Shown here: positions 1-5,627 of the stretch, piece after piece | Layout of the letters: each line of letters begins with the position of its first letter | Position numbering within the stretch: the first letter of the stretch is position 1 | Assembly (NCBI GenBank): GCA_016297535.1 | Contig: JAEDGL010000154.1 | Span: 1 to 5,682, forward strand | Direction: 5' to 3' | DNA length: 5,682 bases | Source of the DNA: Clostridia bacterium | Lineage (GTDB): Bacteria; Bacillota; Clostridia; Christensenellales; Aristaeellaceae | Program-made: the position numbers and the translations under genes | The notes under the pieces: model-generated | Told to the model about the DNA's origin: nothing | Seen by the model: the letters and a program-made list of their open reading frames with translations, nothing else | The model's database searches: none

Positions 1-1
1 A

Positions 2-56
2 TTTCCGCCAGTTTCTGTCGGAAAAGATCGCGAAGCGAGCTTTTTCGACACGCTGT
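2..56 (+). repeat. 55-bp terminal inverted repeat, left copy, with internal hairpin
   Basis: Bases 2-56 are identical, base for base, to the reverse complement of 5628-5682. The identity ends inward at T57, where the other copy reads C; the outer limit is not visible because the right copy runs to the end of the window. Bases 16-31 and 35-50 form an imperfect palindrome with a GAA loop: 14 Watson-Crick pairs, one G-T wobble (21/45) and one A-G mismatch (27/39). No coding potential is seen. It is followed inward after one base by a plus-strand terminator. It could be a dispersed palindromic element (REP- or MITE-like), a 3'-UTR element, or a shared repeat at which an assembly contig was broken. 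Confidence 0.9.
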
Positions 57-57
57 T

Positions 58-86
58 CGGGCCACCTGCCGGCCCGGCTTTTTTTA
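58..86 (+). terminator. Rho-independent terminator reading rightward
   Basis: The stem CGGGCC (58-63) pairs with GGCCCG (71-76) around the loop ACCTGCC, and is followed by GC and a run of seven T (79-85). The T-run is on the plus strand only, so this stops transcription entering from the left, from a gene outside the window. In the minus direction the hairpin is followed by AACAG and would not work as an intrinsic terminator for spoIIP. The spoIIP stop codon (TAA, 86-84) lies inside this T-run, so the two transcription units converge with no spacer. Confidence 0.8.
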
Positions 87-956
87 TTGGCTGAGCACCC
101 TGGCAATCGCATCCGCCAGGTAGGGCATGGCGGATAGCACCTCGTTGAGCGTATTCCGGTTGTTGCCCGCCTCCACCAGCACGCAGGAGGGAGCGATGTG
201 CTGGTTGAAGCGTCCGGCCTTCACGCGCACGTCACGGCACAGGCCGGAGCATTGCTGGTTGAGGCTGTCGGTAATGGCCTGCGCAATGGCAAGATTCTTT
301 TCCCAATCCGGCCTGGCTTCGTAGCCCTGGCCGGTTACCCCCTCGCCCTTGCCAACCAGCAACATCAGCCTGGCCACGCTTCCCCCGCCGATGGATACCG
401 TATTGCTGCCTCCGTTGGAGGCCACATACGCATCGCGGTGCAGATCGATATACAGGTCGTAGGTTTCGCCATCGGCAAGGCGCTTTTCCAGCATTTGCAG
501 CGATCGCGCGTAGGCGGTGGACAGATCGGGCGGCTCAAAGGCGGTGGTGTCGTGGGTTACCTGCAGCCCAAGGGCGCGCAGCAGGGCGGCCAGCTCTTCT
601 CCCACGCGGATCATGTTGTACGCACTGTCCGCCGTGCGCCAGGTTTCCGTTTCCTGATAGCGGCTGCCATCCACCTGTGCGAAGGCCTCATAGGTATGGG
701 TATGGTAGATCAGCACGCGCCTGGGTGGCGGTATTTCCACATTGAGCACCTCAATGGCAAAGCCGGCCGTTGGGGACGGCTGGGCAAACAGATTTTCCTC
801 CATTTCCGGCGCATCCGTTACGGCGGCAAAAACAGGCGCGACTGCGGGCTGCGCCTGTTGCGTTTGGGCAGCCGGCTGCGGAATGATCAGGCCCATGTAC
901 AGGCCCGCCATCAGCGCAATCATCATACCGAGCCACCATCTGGCACGTTCGTTCAT
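84..956 (-). CDS. spoIIP: SpoIIP, stage II sporulation protein P (peptidoglycan amidase/endopeptidase)
   Basis: SpoIIP is the cell-wall hydrolase of the engulfment machinery (SpoIID-SpoIIM-SpoIIP); in the family it acts as an N-acetylmuramoyl-L-alanine amidase and endopeptidase on septal peptidoglycan. With the ATG start at 956 the protein has 290 aa. A hydrophobic N-terminal anchor spans about residues 7-25, followed by a Pro/Ala/Gln-rich linker to about residue 77. The hydrolase domain runs from about 80 to the end. Family signatures are visible: YHTH-YE (His85, His87, Glu90), DLHRDA (His173) and LVEAGNNRNTLNE (Glu262); these fit the catalytic/zinc-site His, His and Glu of the family. It is shorter than B. 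subtilis SpoIIP (about 400 aa), mostly in the linker. A GTG at 965 is possible but would overlap the Shine-Dalgarno. It lies 42 nt after gpr, a pairing also found in Bacillus. Confidence 0.93.
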   Translation of the reverse strand: MNERARWWLGMMIALMAGLYMGLIIPQPAAQTQQAQPAVAPVFAAVTDAPEMEENLFAQPSPTAGFAIEVLNVEIPPPRRVLIYHTHTYEAFAQVDGSRYQETETWRTADSAYNMIRVGEELAALLRALGLQVTHDTTAFEPPDLSTAYARSLQMLEKRLADGETYDLYIDLHRDAYVASNGGSNTVSIGGGSVARLMLLVGKGEGVTGQGYEARPDWEKNLAIAQAITDSLNQQCSGLCRDVRVKAGRFNQHIAPSCVLVEAGNNRNTLNEVLSAMPYLADAIARVLSQ

Positions 957-961
957 TCGGG

Positions 962-971
962 TCACCGCCTT
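962..971 (-). promoter_or_regulatory. Extended ribosome binding site that decides the spoIIP start
   Basis: Read on the minus strand this is AAGGCGGTGA, which matches the extended Shine-Dalgarno AAGGAGGTGA at nine of ten positions. It lies 5 nt before the ATG at 956. The alternative in-frame GTG at 965 falls inside this box, so the ATG is the better start. Confidence 0.65.
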
Positions 972-998
972 TTGCTTCTTACCCGAAAAGGATATGCG

Positions 999-1925
999 TC
1001 ATATATGCAAATAATGATGCAAAGTCTCCGCATCCACCGCGGGCTGCAGGGCGCGGTTGAGGCCGTCGGCCAGCAGCGAGGCAACATTGAGCACCAGCTC
1101 GTCTATCTCGCGGGGCGTAACCACCATATCGCCCAAAAAGCCCTCCGCCACCTGGCGCAACAGCCGCTGCGCAGCGTCCTCATGGCTCGAATCAAACACG
1201 CCGTAGCTATCGATCAGCCGTGACATGGCATCGCGCGCAATGGTGGAGGCGTATACCACCATGGGCACGCCTACCGCAATCACCTTTACGCCCAGCGTTT
1301 CTTTGGTAAGCCCCAGCCGGTGATTGCCTACGCCGCTGCCGGGTTGGATGCCGGTGTCGGTAATCTGGATGGCCGTGCAGATGCGCTGCGTTTCGTAAGC
1401 GGCCAGCGCGTCGATGGCGATGACCGCCGCAGGCTGTACGTGCTGCACAAGGCCGCGGCACAGCTCCGCCGTTTCAATGCCCGTAAGCCCCAGCACTCCC
1501 GGCGCGATGGCGCTTACCCCGCGCAGCTTGCCCTGCAGCTCTCCCGTAATGGCCTGATGCAGGTGCCGCGTTACCAGCATGCGCTCCACAACGCGGGTGC
1601 CCAGCGCATCCGCCGTTACGTTGCGGTTGCCAAGCCCCACCACCAGCACCTCGCCGTCCCGCGGCAGCAGGCGCTTGATATCATGCGCCATCATCTTTGA
1701 CAGCGCATCGCGCCGCCGCGCCTCGCAGGTGGGCAGATCGCTGCATTCCAGGGTAACGTACTCGCCCTTGCCCCGTCCCAGCAGCTCCGCCGCGCTTTCC
1801 GTTTCGATGCGGATACGCGTATGCGTAATGTCCCCCACCCGATGCGTGCTCACCTGCACGCCGTCCATCCGTCCGTCGTTTTCGCCAATGCATTCCATGG
1901 CCAGGTCTGTGCGAAATCCTCTCAT
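999..1925 (-). CDS. gpr: GPR, germination protease (spore endopeptidase for small acid-soluble proteins)
   Basis: GPR (peptidase family A25) is made in the forespore as a zymogen and degrades the DNA-protecting alpha/beta-type SASPs at germination. The 308-aa product carries the family landmarks in order: FRTDLAME (4-11), VVGLGNRNVTADALG (95-109), APGVLGLTGIET (141-152), AIDALAA (170-176), and DTGIQPGSGVGN (190-201) followed by ETLG and GVP. Asp106 and Asp172 are 66 residues apart, the same spacing as the essential Asp127/Asp193 pair I recall for B. megaterium GPR. The ATG has a good site, GGGAGG, 5 nt upstream (1931-1936). An in-frame TGA five codons upstream rules out a longer N-terminus, so only three residues precede FRTDLA and the usual propeptide appears absent. 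Tyr225 stands where VVDA is usual. It is the first gene of the gpr-spoIIP operon. Confidence 0.95.
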   Translation of the reverse strand: MRGFRTDLAMECIGENDGRMDGVQVSTHRVGDITHTRIRIETESAAELLGRGKGEYVTLECSDLPTCEARRRDALSKMMAHDIKRLLPRDGEVLVVGLGNRNVTADALGTRVVERMLVTRHLHQAITGELQGKLRGVSAIAPGVLGLTGIETAELCRGLVQHVQPAAVIAIDALAAYETQRICTAIQITDTGIQPGSGVGNHRLGLTKETLGVKVIAVGVPMVVYASTIARDAMSRLIDSYGVFDSSHEDAAQRLLRQVAEGFLGDMVVTPREIDELVLNVASLLADGLNRALQPAVDAETLHHYLHI

Positions 1926-1940
1926 GTTTTCCTCCCATCA

Positions 1941-1968
1941 CAAAAGCCGTGCACATAGTGTGCACGGC
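1941..1968 (-). terminator. Perfect 10-bp hairpin between the efflux operon and gpr (weak terminator)
   Basis: GCCGTGCACA (1946-1955) and TGTGCACGGC (1959-1968) are exact reverse complements around a 3-base loop. In the minus direction the stem is followed by TTTTG, so it can act as a weak intrinsic terminator for the efflux operon, 14 nt after the permease stop. The T-run is only four bases long, so leaky read-through into gpr is likely. The same palindrome could also serve as a protein-binding operator. Confidence 0.55.
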
Positions 1969-1985
1969 GGAAGGAAAATTTATTA
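1956..1985 (-). promoter_or_regulatory. Candidate forespore (sigma-F/G-type) promoter of gpr-spoIIP
   Basis: On the minus strand TAATA (1985-1981) and CACACTA (1962-1956) are separated by 18 nt. They match the sigma-G-type -35 (GHATR) at four of five positions and the -10 (CATACTA-like) at six of seven. The start point would fall around 1948-1950, giving a leader of roughly 25 nt with the GGGAGG site. gpr is known to be forespore-expressed in Bacillus, which fits. The -35 overlaps the permease stop codon and the -10 lies in the 5' half (minus-strand reading) and loop of the hairpin. Short motifs like these also occur by chance. Confidence 0.35.
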
Positions 1986-3173
1986 GCCCTCGTAATGCAA
2001 AGCGTCGATGGGCTTCAGCCTGCTGGCCTTGTTGGCGGGGTACATGCCAAAGAGCACGCCAATGAACACCGAAAACCCGATGGCCAGCCACGCCACCTGC
2101 ACGGGGATGGTTAACGTCATTTCCAGAACAGGCGCAAGAAAATCCACCGCCGCCATGGAAAGCAGCAACCCCAGCACGCCGCCCATCAGGCTTACCACCA
2201 GCGATTCGATCAGAAACTGCATCAGAATGTTGCCGCGCGCCGCGCCGATGGCCTTGCGAATGCCGATTTCGCGCGTGCGCTCGCTGACGGATACCAGCAT
2301 GATGTTCATAATGCCGATGCCGCCCACCAGCAGCGATATGGCCGCGATACCGCCCAGCATGAGGGTAAGGGTCTGGGTGGTTTCGCTGAGGGTATCGAGC
2401 ATTTCGGTCTGGTTGTAAACGGTGTACTGCGTACCCCAGCTGTTGGCGGTATAATTTTGAAACGCCTTTTCAAGGTAGCGCTCCACGGCCGTCTGCGCCA
2501 TTTCCACCATATCGGAAGAGGTGGCGGACACGTAAAAACTGGAAATGCTGGTGGAGCTGGACAGGCGCTGCGCCAGCGTAAAGGGGATGATGACCTGGTT
2601 ATCGTTGCTGCCGGACGCGCTGTTGCCGTTGGCCTGCAAAACGCCGACCACCGTAATGGTATAGCCGGACAGCGAGAACGTTTCGCCCACGGCACGGGTG
2701 GTGCCGTACATTTCGCTGGCGGCCTCGGAGCCGATGACGGCCACCAGGCTGCGGTTGTCGATATCCGGCTGGGTGAGAAAGCGGCCCTGCGCCAGCTCCC
2801 AGCCGCGGATGTGCTCGTACCCCGGCGTGGTGCCCATGAGGGCGGCGTCGTCATAGGTGGCGTTGCCGGCCTTCACCGTGCCGTTCACATTGGAAACGGG
2901 TGCAACGTACTCGATAAAGGGGTTGAGCGCCAGCTCGTTCAGGCCGTCCATATCCACGGGATTGGTGCGCCGGGCGAGGATATTGGCGGAGATCAGGTTG
3001 GTGCCCATGCCCTCAATGCTTTCCACCACCGAGGAGTTGGCGCCCTGGCCGATGGCCACCAGCACCACCACGGCCATCACGCCGATGACAACGCCCAGCA
3101 TGGTGAGGAACGAGCGCATCTTGTTGCCGGCAATGGCCTTGAGCGCCATTTTAAACGACTGGTACAGCATCAT
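1983..3173 (-). CDS. MacB/YknZ-like ABC transporter permease
   Basis: This is the membrane subunit of a mechanotransmission-type ABC exporter. From the ATG at 3173 it has 396 aa. One transmembrane helix lies at about residues 22-42 after the amphipathic stretch KALKAIAGNKMRSFLTMLG. A large extracytoplasmic MacB_PCD-type domain follows (about 45-265), then the FtsX-type domain with three helices (about 271-294, 317-347, 358-380). The conserved cytoplasmic segment SERTREIGIRKAIGA (297-311) and the C-terminal YPANKASRLKPIDAL are typical of the family. The open frame extends upstream to 3254, but the ATG pair at 3173/3170 follows a strong Shine-Dalgarno and begins the normal family N-terminus. 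It overlaps the ATPase gene by 23 nt, so translational coupling is likely. The substrate is unknown; relatives handle macrolides or antimicrobial peptides. Confidence 0.93.
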   Translation of the reverse strand: MMLYQSFKMALKAIAGNKMRSFLTMLGVVIGVMAVVVLVAIGQGANSSVVESIEGMGTNLISANILARRTNPVDMDGLNELALNPFIEYVAPVSNVNGTVKAGNATYDDAALMGTTPGYEHIRGWELAQGRFLTQPDIDNRSLVAVIGSEAASEMYGTTRAVGETFSLSGYTITVVGVLQANGNSASGSNDNQVIIPFTLAQRLSSSTSISSFYVSATSSDMVEMAQTAVERYLEKAFQNYTANSWGTQYTVYNQTEMLDTLSETTQTLTLMLGGIAAISLLVGGIGIMNIMLVSVSERTREIGIRKAIGAARGNILMQFLIESLVVSLMGGVLGLLLSMAAVDFLAPVLEMTLTIPVQVAWLAIGFSVFIGVLFGMYPANKASRLKPIDALHYEG

Positions 3174-3852
3174 CGTCCGGCACCTCCTGATTTTCATATA
3201 GTTTGCCATCCTCAATGCGGATGATGCGCTGGGCGCACTGCGCCACCTTGTCATCGTGGGTGATCAGCACAATGGTATTGCCCGCCTTGTGCAATTCATC
3301 AAACACCTGCATGATTTCCCGGCCGGTTTTTTTATCCAGGTTGCCGGTGGGCTCGTCTGCCAGGATCAGGGAGGGCTGGACGGCCAGCGCGCGGGCGATG
3401 GCGCAGCGCTGCTGCTGGCCGCCGGAGAGCTGGTTGGGACGGTGCTTCATGCGCTGGCCAAGCCCAACGCGCTCCAACGCCTCCCGAACCCGCTTCCTGC
3501 GTTTGCGTGCGCTTACGCCCTGATAAATCAGGGGCAGCTCCACGTTTTCAAAGGCGCTTAGCTTGGGCAGCAGGTTGAAGCCCTGAAAGATAAAGCCGAT
3601 CTGTTGGCTGCGGATGCGCGCCAGCTGGCGCTCACGGTACTTTTTGATGGGCCTGCCGTTCAGCAGATAGGTGCCGCCGTCCGCCTGATCCAGACAGCCG
3701 ATGATGTTCATCAGCGTGGATTTGCCCGAGCCGGACGGGCCGATGATGGCCACGTACTCGCCCGGCGAAACATGCAGCGACACATGATCCAGCGCGTAGA
3801 TGGTTTCGCCGCCCAGGGTGTAGCGCTTAACCACGTTTTCCATATCGATCAT
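3151..3852 (-). CDS. MacB/LolD/YknY-type ABC transporter ATP-binding protein
   Basis: This is the cytoplasmic nucleotide-binding subunit that powers the adjacent permease. The 233-aa sequence has every ABC motif: Walker A GPSGSGKST (38-46), Q-loop Gln90 in FIFQGFNLLP, signature LSGGQQQR (142-149), Walker B LILADEP (162-168) with Glu167, D-loop NLD (171-173) and switch His199 in ITHDD. The long LSGGQQQR-AIARAL and DEPTGNLD blocks are characteristic of the LolD/MacB/YknY subfamily. The length is normal. It begins 15 nt after the adaptor stop, with GGGGGTGA 6 nt before the ATG. Another in-frame ATG is at codon 4 but has poorer spacing. The acidic C-terminal tail (PDDDAVPVV) contains the ribosome binding site and start of the permease gene. 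Confidence 0.96.
   Translation of the reverse strand: MIDMENVVKRYTLGGETIYALDHVSLHVSPGEYVAIIGPSGSGKSTLMNIIGCLDQADGGTYLLNGRPIKKYRERQLARIRSQQIGFIFQGFNLLPKLSAFENVELPLIYQGVSARKRRKRVREALERVGLGQRMKHRPNQLSGGQQQRCAIARALAVQPSLILADEPTGNLDKKTGREIMQVFDELHKAGNTIVLITHDDKVAQCAQRIIRIEDGKLYENQEVPDDDAVPVV
3181..3188 (-). promoter_or_regulatory. Ribosome binding site that decides the permease start
   Basis: AGGAGGTG on the minus strand lies inside the 3' end of the ATPase gene, 7 nt before the ATG at 3173. It is a near-consensus site and is the main reason to reject the 27-residue N-terminal extension of the open frame up to 3254. Confidence 0.8.
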
Positions 3853-3858
3853 GCGCTG

Positions 3859-3866
3859 TCACCCCC
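3859..3866 (-). promoter_or_regulatory. Ribosome binding site of the ATPase gene
   Basis: GGGGGTGA on the minus strand is 6 nt from the ATG at 3852. It lies within the 15-nt gap after the adaptor stop codon TGA (3870-3868), so termination and re-initiation are tightly spaced. Confidence 0.6.
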
Positions 3867-3867
3867 G

Positions 3868-5469
3868 TCAGCGGCGTCCGCCGCCGGATGGCATGCTGGG
3901 CATATTGCCACCGGATGGCATACTGGGCATACCGCTGCTGCCACCGCCAAAATTCATCATGCCGCCGCCCGCGCCGCCAAAGTTTACGGTTTTGCCATCG
4001 GTGGCTTCGCGGGTAATCAGAATAACGTCGCCCTCGTTCAGGCCGCTCACAACCTGCGCGTAGTCCTCATCACTCAGGCCGGTTTCCACCACGGTGCGCA
4101 CGCCGGGCTCGTCGTCGCCCGCCGTGTCGCTCTTGACCCACACATAGCTTTGCCCGCGGGAGGTGTTGAGCGCGGTGAGCGGTACCAGCAGCACATCGTT
4201 CAGCTCCTGGATATGAATGGTCGCCGTGCCGTTCATGCCAAAGCGCAGGCGTTCGTCCCCCTCAATGGTGAGGGTTACGTTATACACGGTCACGCCGCCC
4301 GACGCCGTGCCGATCTGGCTTACCTTGGTAACGGTCGCAGGGTAGGTTTTTTCCTCAATGGCGTCCATGGCCACATCCACCTTCTGACCCACGGAAACGC
4401 TGATGATGTCCAGCTCGTCAACGCTGATCACCATTTCCTTTTCATCGCCCACATAGAGGGAGGCCAGCGGGGCATAGGCCTCCTGCTGCGTGGCGGAGGC
4501 TGCCACCACGCTGGATACCACGCCGTCCTCCGTAGCGCAGAGGACGCCCGTTTCCAGCAGGCTCTTCATCTGGTTAAGCTGCGCCTGCTGGGCGCTGCGG
4601 GTGGATTGCAGCGCGTCGTAGGTTGCGCTCATGGGAATGTTGTTCAGATAGCAGATGCGGTTTCCGGAATACTTTCTGGCGCCGGGCTCCAGCGAAACCA
4701 GTTCCACATAGCCCTGCGCGCTGCTGGTAAGCAGATAGGGCACATGGATGTAGCAGTTGCCGGTGGCCACGGTTTCGCCCTTTACCCTGATGGATACCTC
4801 CTGCTGCTGCTCGCCATATTCATCGCTGAAGGAGATGCTCATGGTATTGCCCTGAATGGCGCGCACGGTGCCCGTGGTGGTGCGGCTGCCAACGATGACG
4901 CTCATCTCGTCCAGAATATCCAGCCCCTCGATGAGCGGCACATCCACATACATCAGCCCGTCAAGGCTTAAAAGCGCGATGGCACCCTTTTGGGCCATTA
5001 CTTCCTCAATGTAGTCGCCGCTTTGAATGTATACCTCTTTCACCCGGCAGTCCATGTTCAGGCGCAGGTACTGAGCGCGCACATAATCATCCGCCAGCGA
5101 GGCAATCTCGCTTTCGGTGCTGTCCAGCTCCGTCTGCAGGGCGTCGATGGCGGTTTGCAGGGCGGCAGAATCAACCCGCAGCAGCGCCTGCCCGGCGGTG
5201 ACGGTGTCGCCCTCCTCCACCAGCGTTTCGGTTACGGTAACGGCGTAGGGCAAGGCAAGCTCCTCCACGCGGGCAATGGAAAGCGTGCCCGTGCCGGTAA
5301 CGGTTTTGCTGAGATTGCCCCGGCCGATGGTATACTCGGTGTAGGCGCTTTGCGCCATGCTCCCGGCACTGACAGCGGCAGCCTGGCGGCTTTGATAATA
5401 CCGGTAGCCAAAAAAGCCCGCCGTTCCCAGCACAGCCAATATCAGCAGCCATTTCAGAAGCTTTTTCAT
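3868..5469 (-). CDS. Membrane-fusion adaptor (HlyD/MacA/YknX-like) with a duplicated core and Gly/Met-rich tail
   Basis: This is the extracytoplasmic adaptor of the exporter. It has 533 aa, longer than typical MacA/YknX (about 370-400). Residues 5-24 form an uncleaved signal anchor with no lipobox cysteine. A first lipoyl half-motif (EEGDTVTAGQALLRVD, 85-100) leads into a short coiled coil (101-128), a second half (about 138-168) and a beta-rich stretch to about 207. A second series follows: EPGARKYSGNRICYLN (261-276), helix 280-305, lipoyl-like 308-338 and barrel 346-387. The membrane-proximal domain covers about 388-487 (FGMNGTATI, LLVPLTALN, SGLNEGDVI). The C-terminus is a low-complexity Gly/Met/Pro/Ser tail (496-533). 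Four cysteines (141, 239, 273, 311) are unusual for an exported protein. AAGGAGG lies 6 nt before the ATG. It is the first gene of the operon. The family assignment is firm; the duplication is my inference. Confidence 0.92.
   Translation of the reverse strand: MKKLLKWLLILAVLGTAGFFGYRYYQSRQAAAVSAGSMAQSAYTEYTIGRGNLSKTVTGTGTLSIARVEELALPYAVTVTETLVEEGDTVTAGQALLRVDSAALQTAIDALQTELDSTESEIASLADDYVRAQYLRLNMDCRVKEVYIQSGDYIEEVMAQKGAIALLSLDGLMYVDVPLIEGLDILDEMSVIVGSRTTTGTVRAIQGNTMSISFSDEYGEQQQEVSIRVKGETVATGNCYIHVPYLLTSSAQGYVELVSLEPGARKYSGNRICYLNNIPMSATYDALQSTRSAQQAQLNQMKSLLETGVLCATEDGVVSSVVAASATQQEAYAPLASLYVGDEKEMVISVDELDIISVSVGQKVDVAMDAIEEKTYPATVTKVSQIGTASGGVTVYNVTLTIEGDERLRFGMNGTATIHIQELNDVLLVPLTALNTSRGQSYVWVKSDTAGDDEPGVRTVVETGLSDEDYAQVVSGLNEGDVILITREATDGKTVNFGGAGGGMMNFGGGSSGMPSMPSGGNMPSMPSGGGRR
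3881..3931 (-). repeat. Direct repeat of 27-bp period in the adaptor tail
   Basis: 3881-3904 and 3908-3931 match at 22 of 24 bases, offset by 27 bases (nine codons). They encode the two successive MPSMPSGG units at residues 514-530. The offset is a multiple of three, so copy-number change would not shift the frame. Neighbouring NFGG units (about 496-509) make the whole tail repetitive. Confidence 0.8.
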
Positions 5470-5473
5470 GATT

Positions 5474-5482
5474 CTCCTCCTT
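5474..5482 (-). promoter_or_regulatory. Strong ribosome binding site of the adaptor gene
   Basis: AAGGAGGAG on the minus strand is near-consensus. The AAGGAGG core ends 6 nt before the ATG at 5469. No other in-frame start nearby has a comparable site. Confidence 0.8.
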
Positions 5483-5505
5483 CAGGAAATGCTTTTTGTT
5501 TTGGA

Positions 5506-5562
5506 AACAGCTGTTATTGTAAGGATGCAAGTTTTAGAATAAATGTTGGTTATGTGAACATT
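5506..5562 (-). promoter_or_regulatory. Efflux operon leader: weak promoter candidate with two inverted repeats
   Basis: This AT-rich stretch is the only obvious place for the operon promoter. On the minus strand TACAAT (5521-5516) matches the sigma-A -10 at five of six positions, but no good TTGACA-like -35 lies 16-18 nt upstream. The perfect palindrome AACAGCTGTT (5506-5515) begins right after the -10 and would cover the start point. A second inverted repeat, AATGTT-N9-AACATT (5542-5562), lies upstream. Either could be a repressor or activator site. No regulator gene is present in the window. Confidence 0.3.
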
Positions 5563-5591
5563 GCGAGAAAAAGGCCCAACCCGCTCGAACA

Positions 5592-5625
5592 TAAAAAAAC
5601 ACCCATGCTTTTGAAAAAGCATGGG
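5592..5625 (-). terminator. Rho-independent terminator reading leftward, from an upstream gene
   Basis: CCCATGCTTTT (5602-5612) and AAAAGCATGGG (5615-5625) are exact reverse complements around a 2-base centre (a real loop would open to about 6 bases). On the minus strand the stem is followed by TG and seven T (5599-5593). It ends transcription arriving from a minus-strand gene beyond the right end, which insulates the efflux operon and implies that the operon has its own promoter. Confidence 0.85.
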
Positions 5626-5627
5626 GG

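Noticed and set aside
957..965. GTG start for spoIIP, three codons upstream
   Set aside because: The GTG overlaps the nine-of-ten Shine-Dalgarno match, which is correctly spaced only for the ATG at 956.
198..1223. 341-aa open frame on the plus strand, opposite spoIIP and gpr
   Set aside because: It is antisense to two well-supported genes, its translation is low in information, and no family is recognised.
2306..2854. 182-aa minus-strand open frame inside the permease gene
   Set aside because: It is another reading frame of the permease, Arg/Pro/Ser-rich, with no plausible product.
3174..3254. 27-residue N-terminal extension of the permease
   Set aside because: It lies wholly within the ATPase gene in another frame. 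The ATG at 3173 has AGGAGGTG at the right distance and gives the normal family N-terminus.
3604..4971. 455-aa open frame on the plus strand, opposite the adaptor and ATPase genes
   Set aside because: It is a composition shadow of GC-rich coding sequence: His/Ala/Gly-rich translation, no recognisable domain, and it lies opposite two clear genes.
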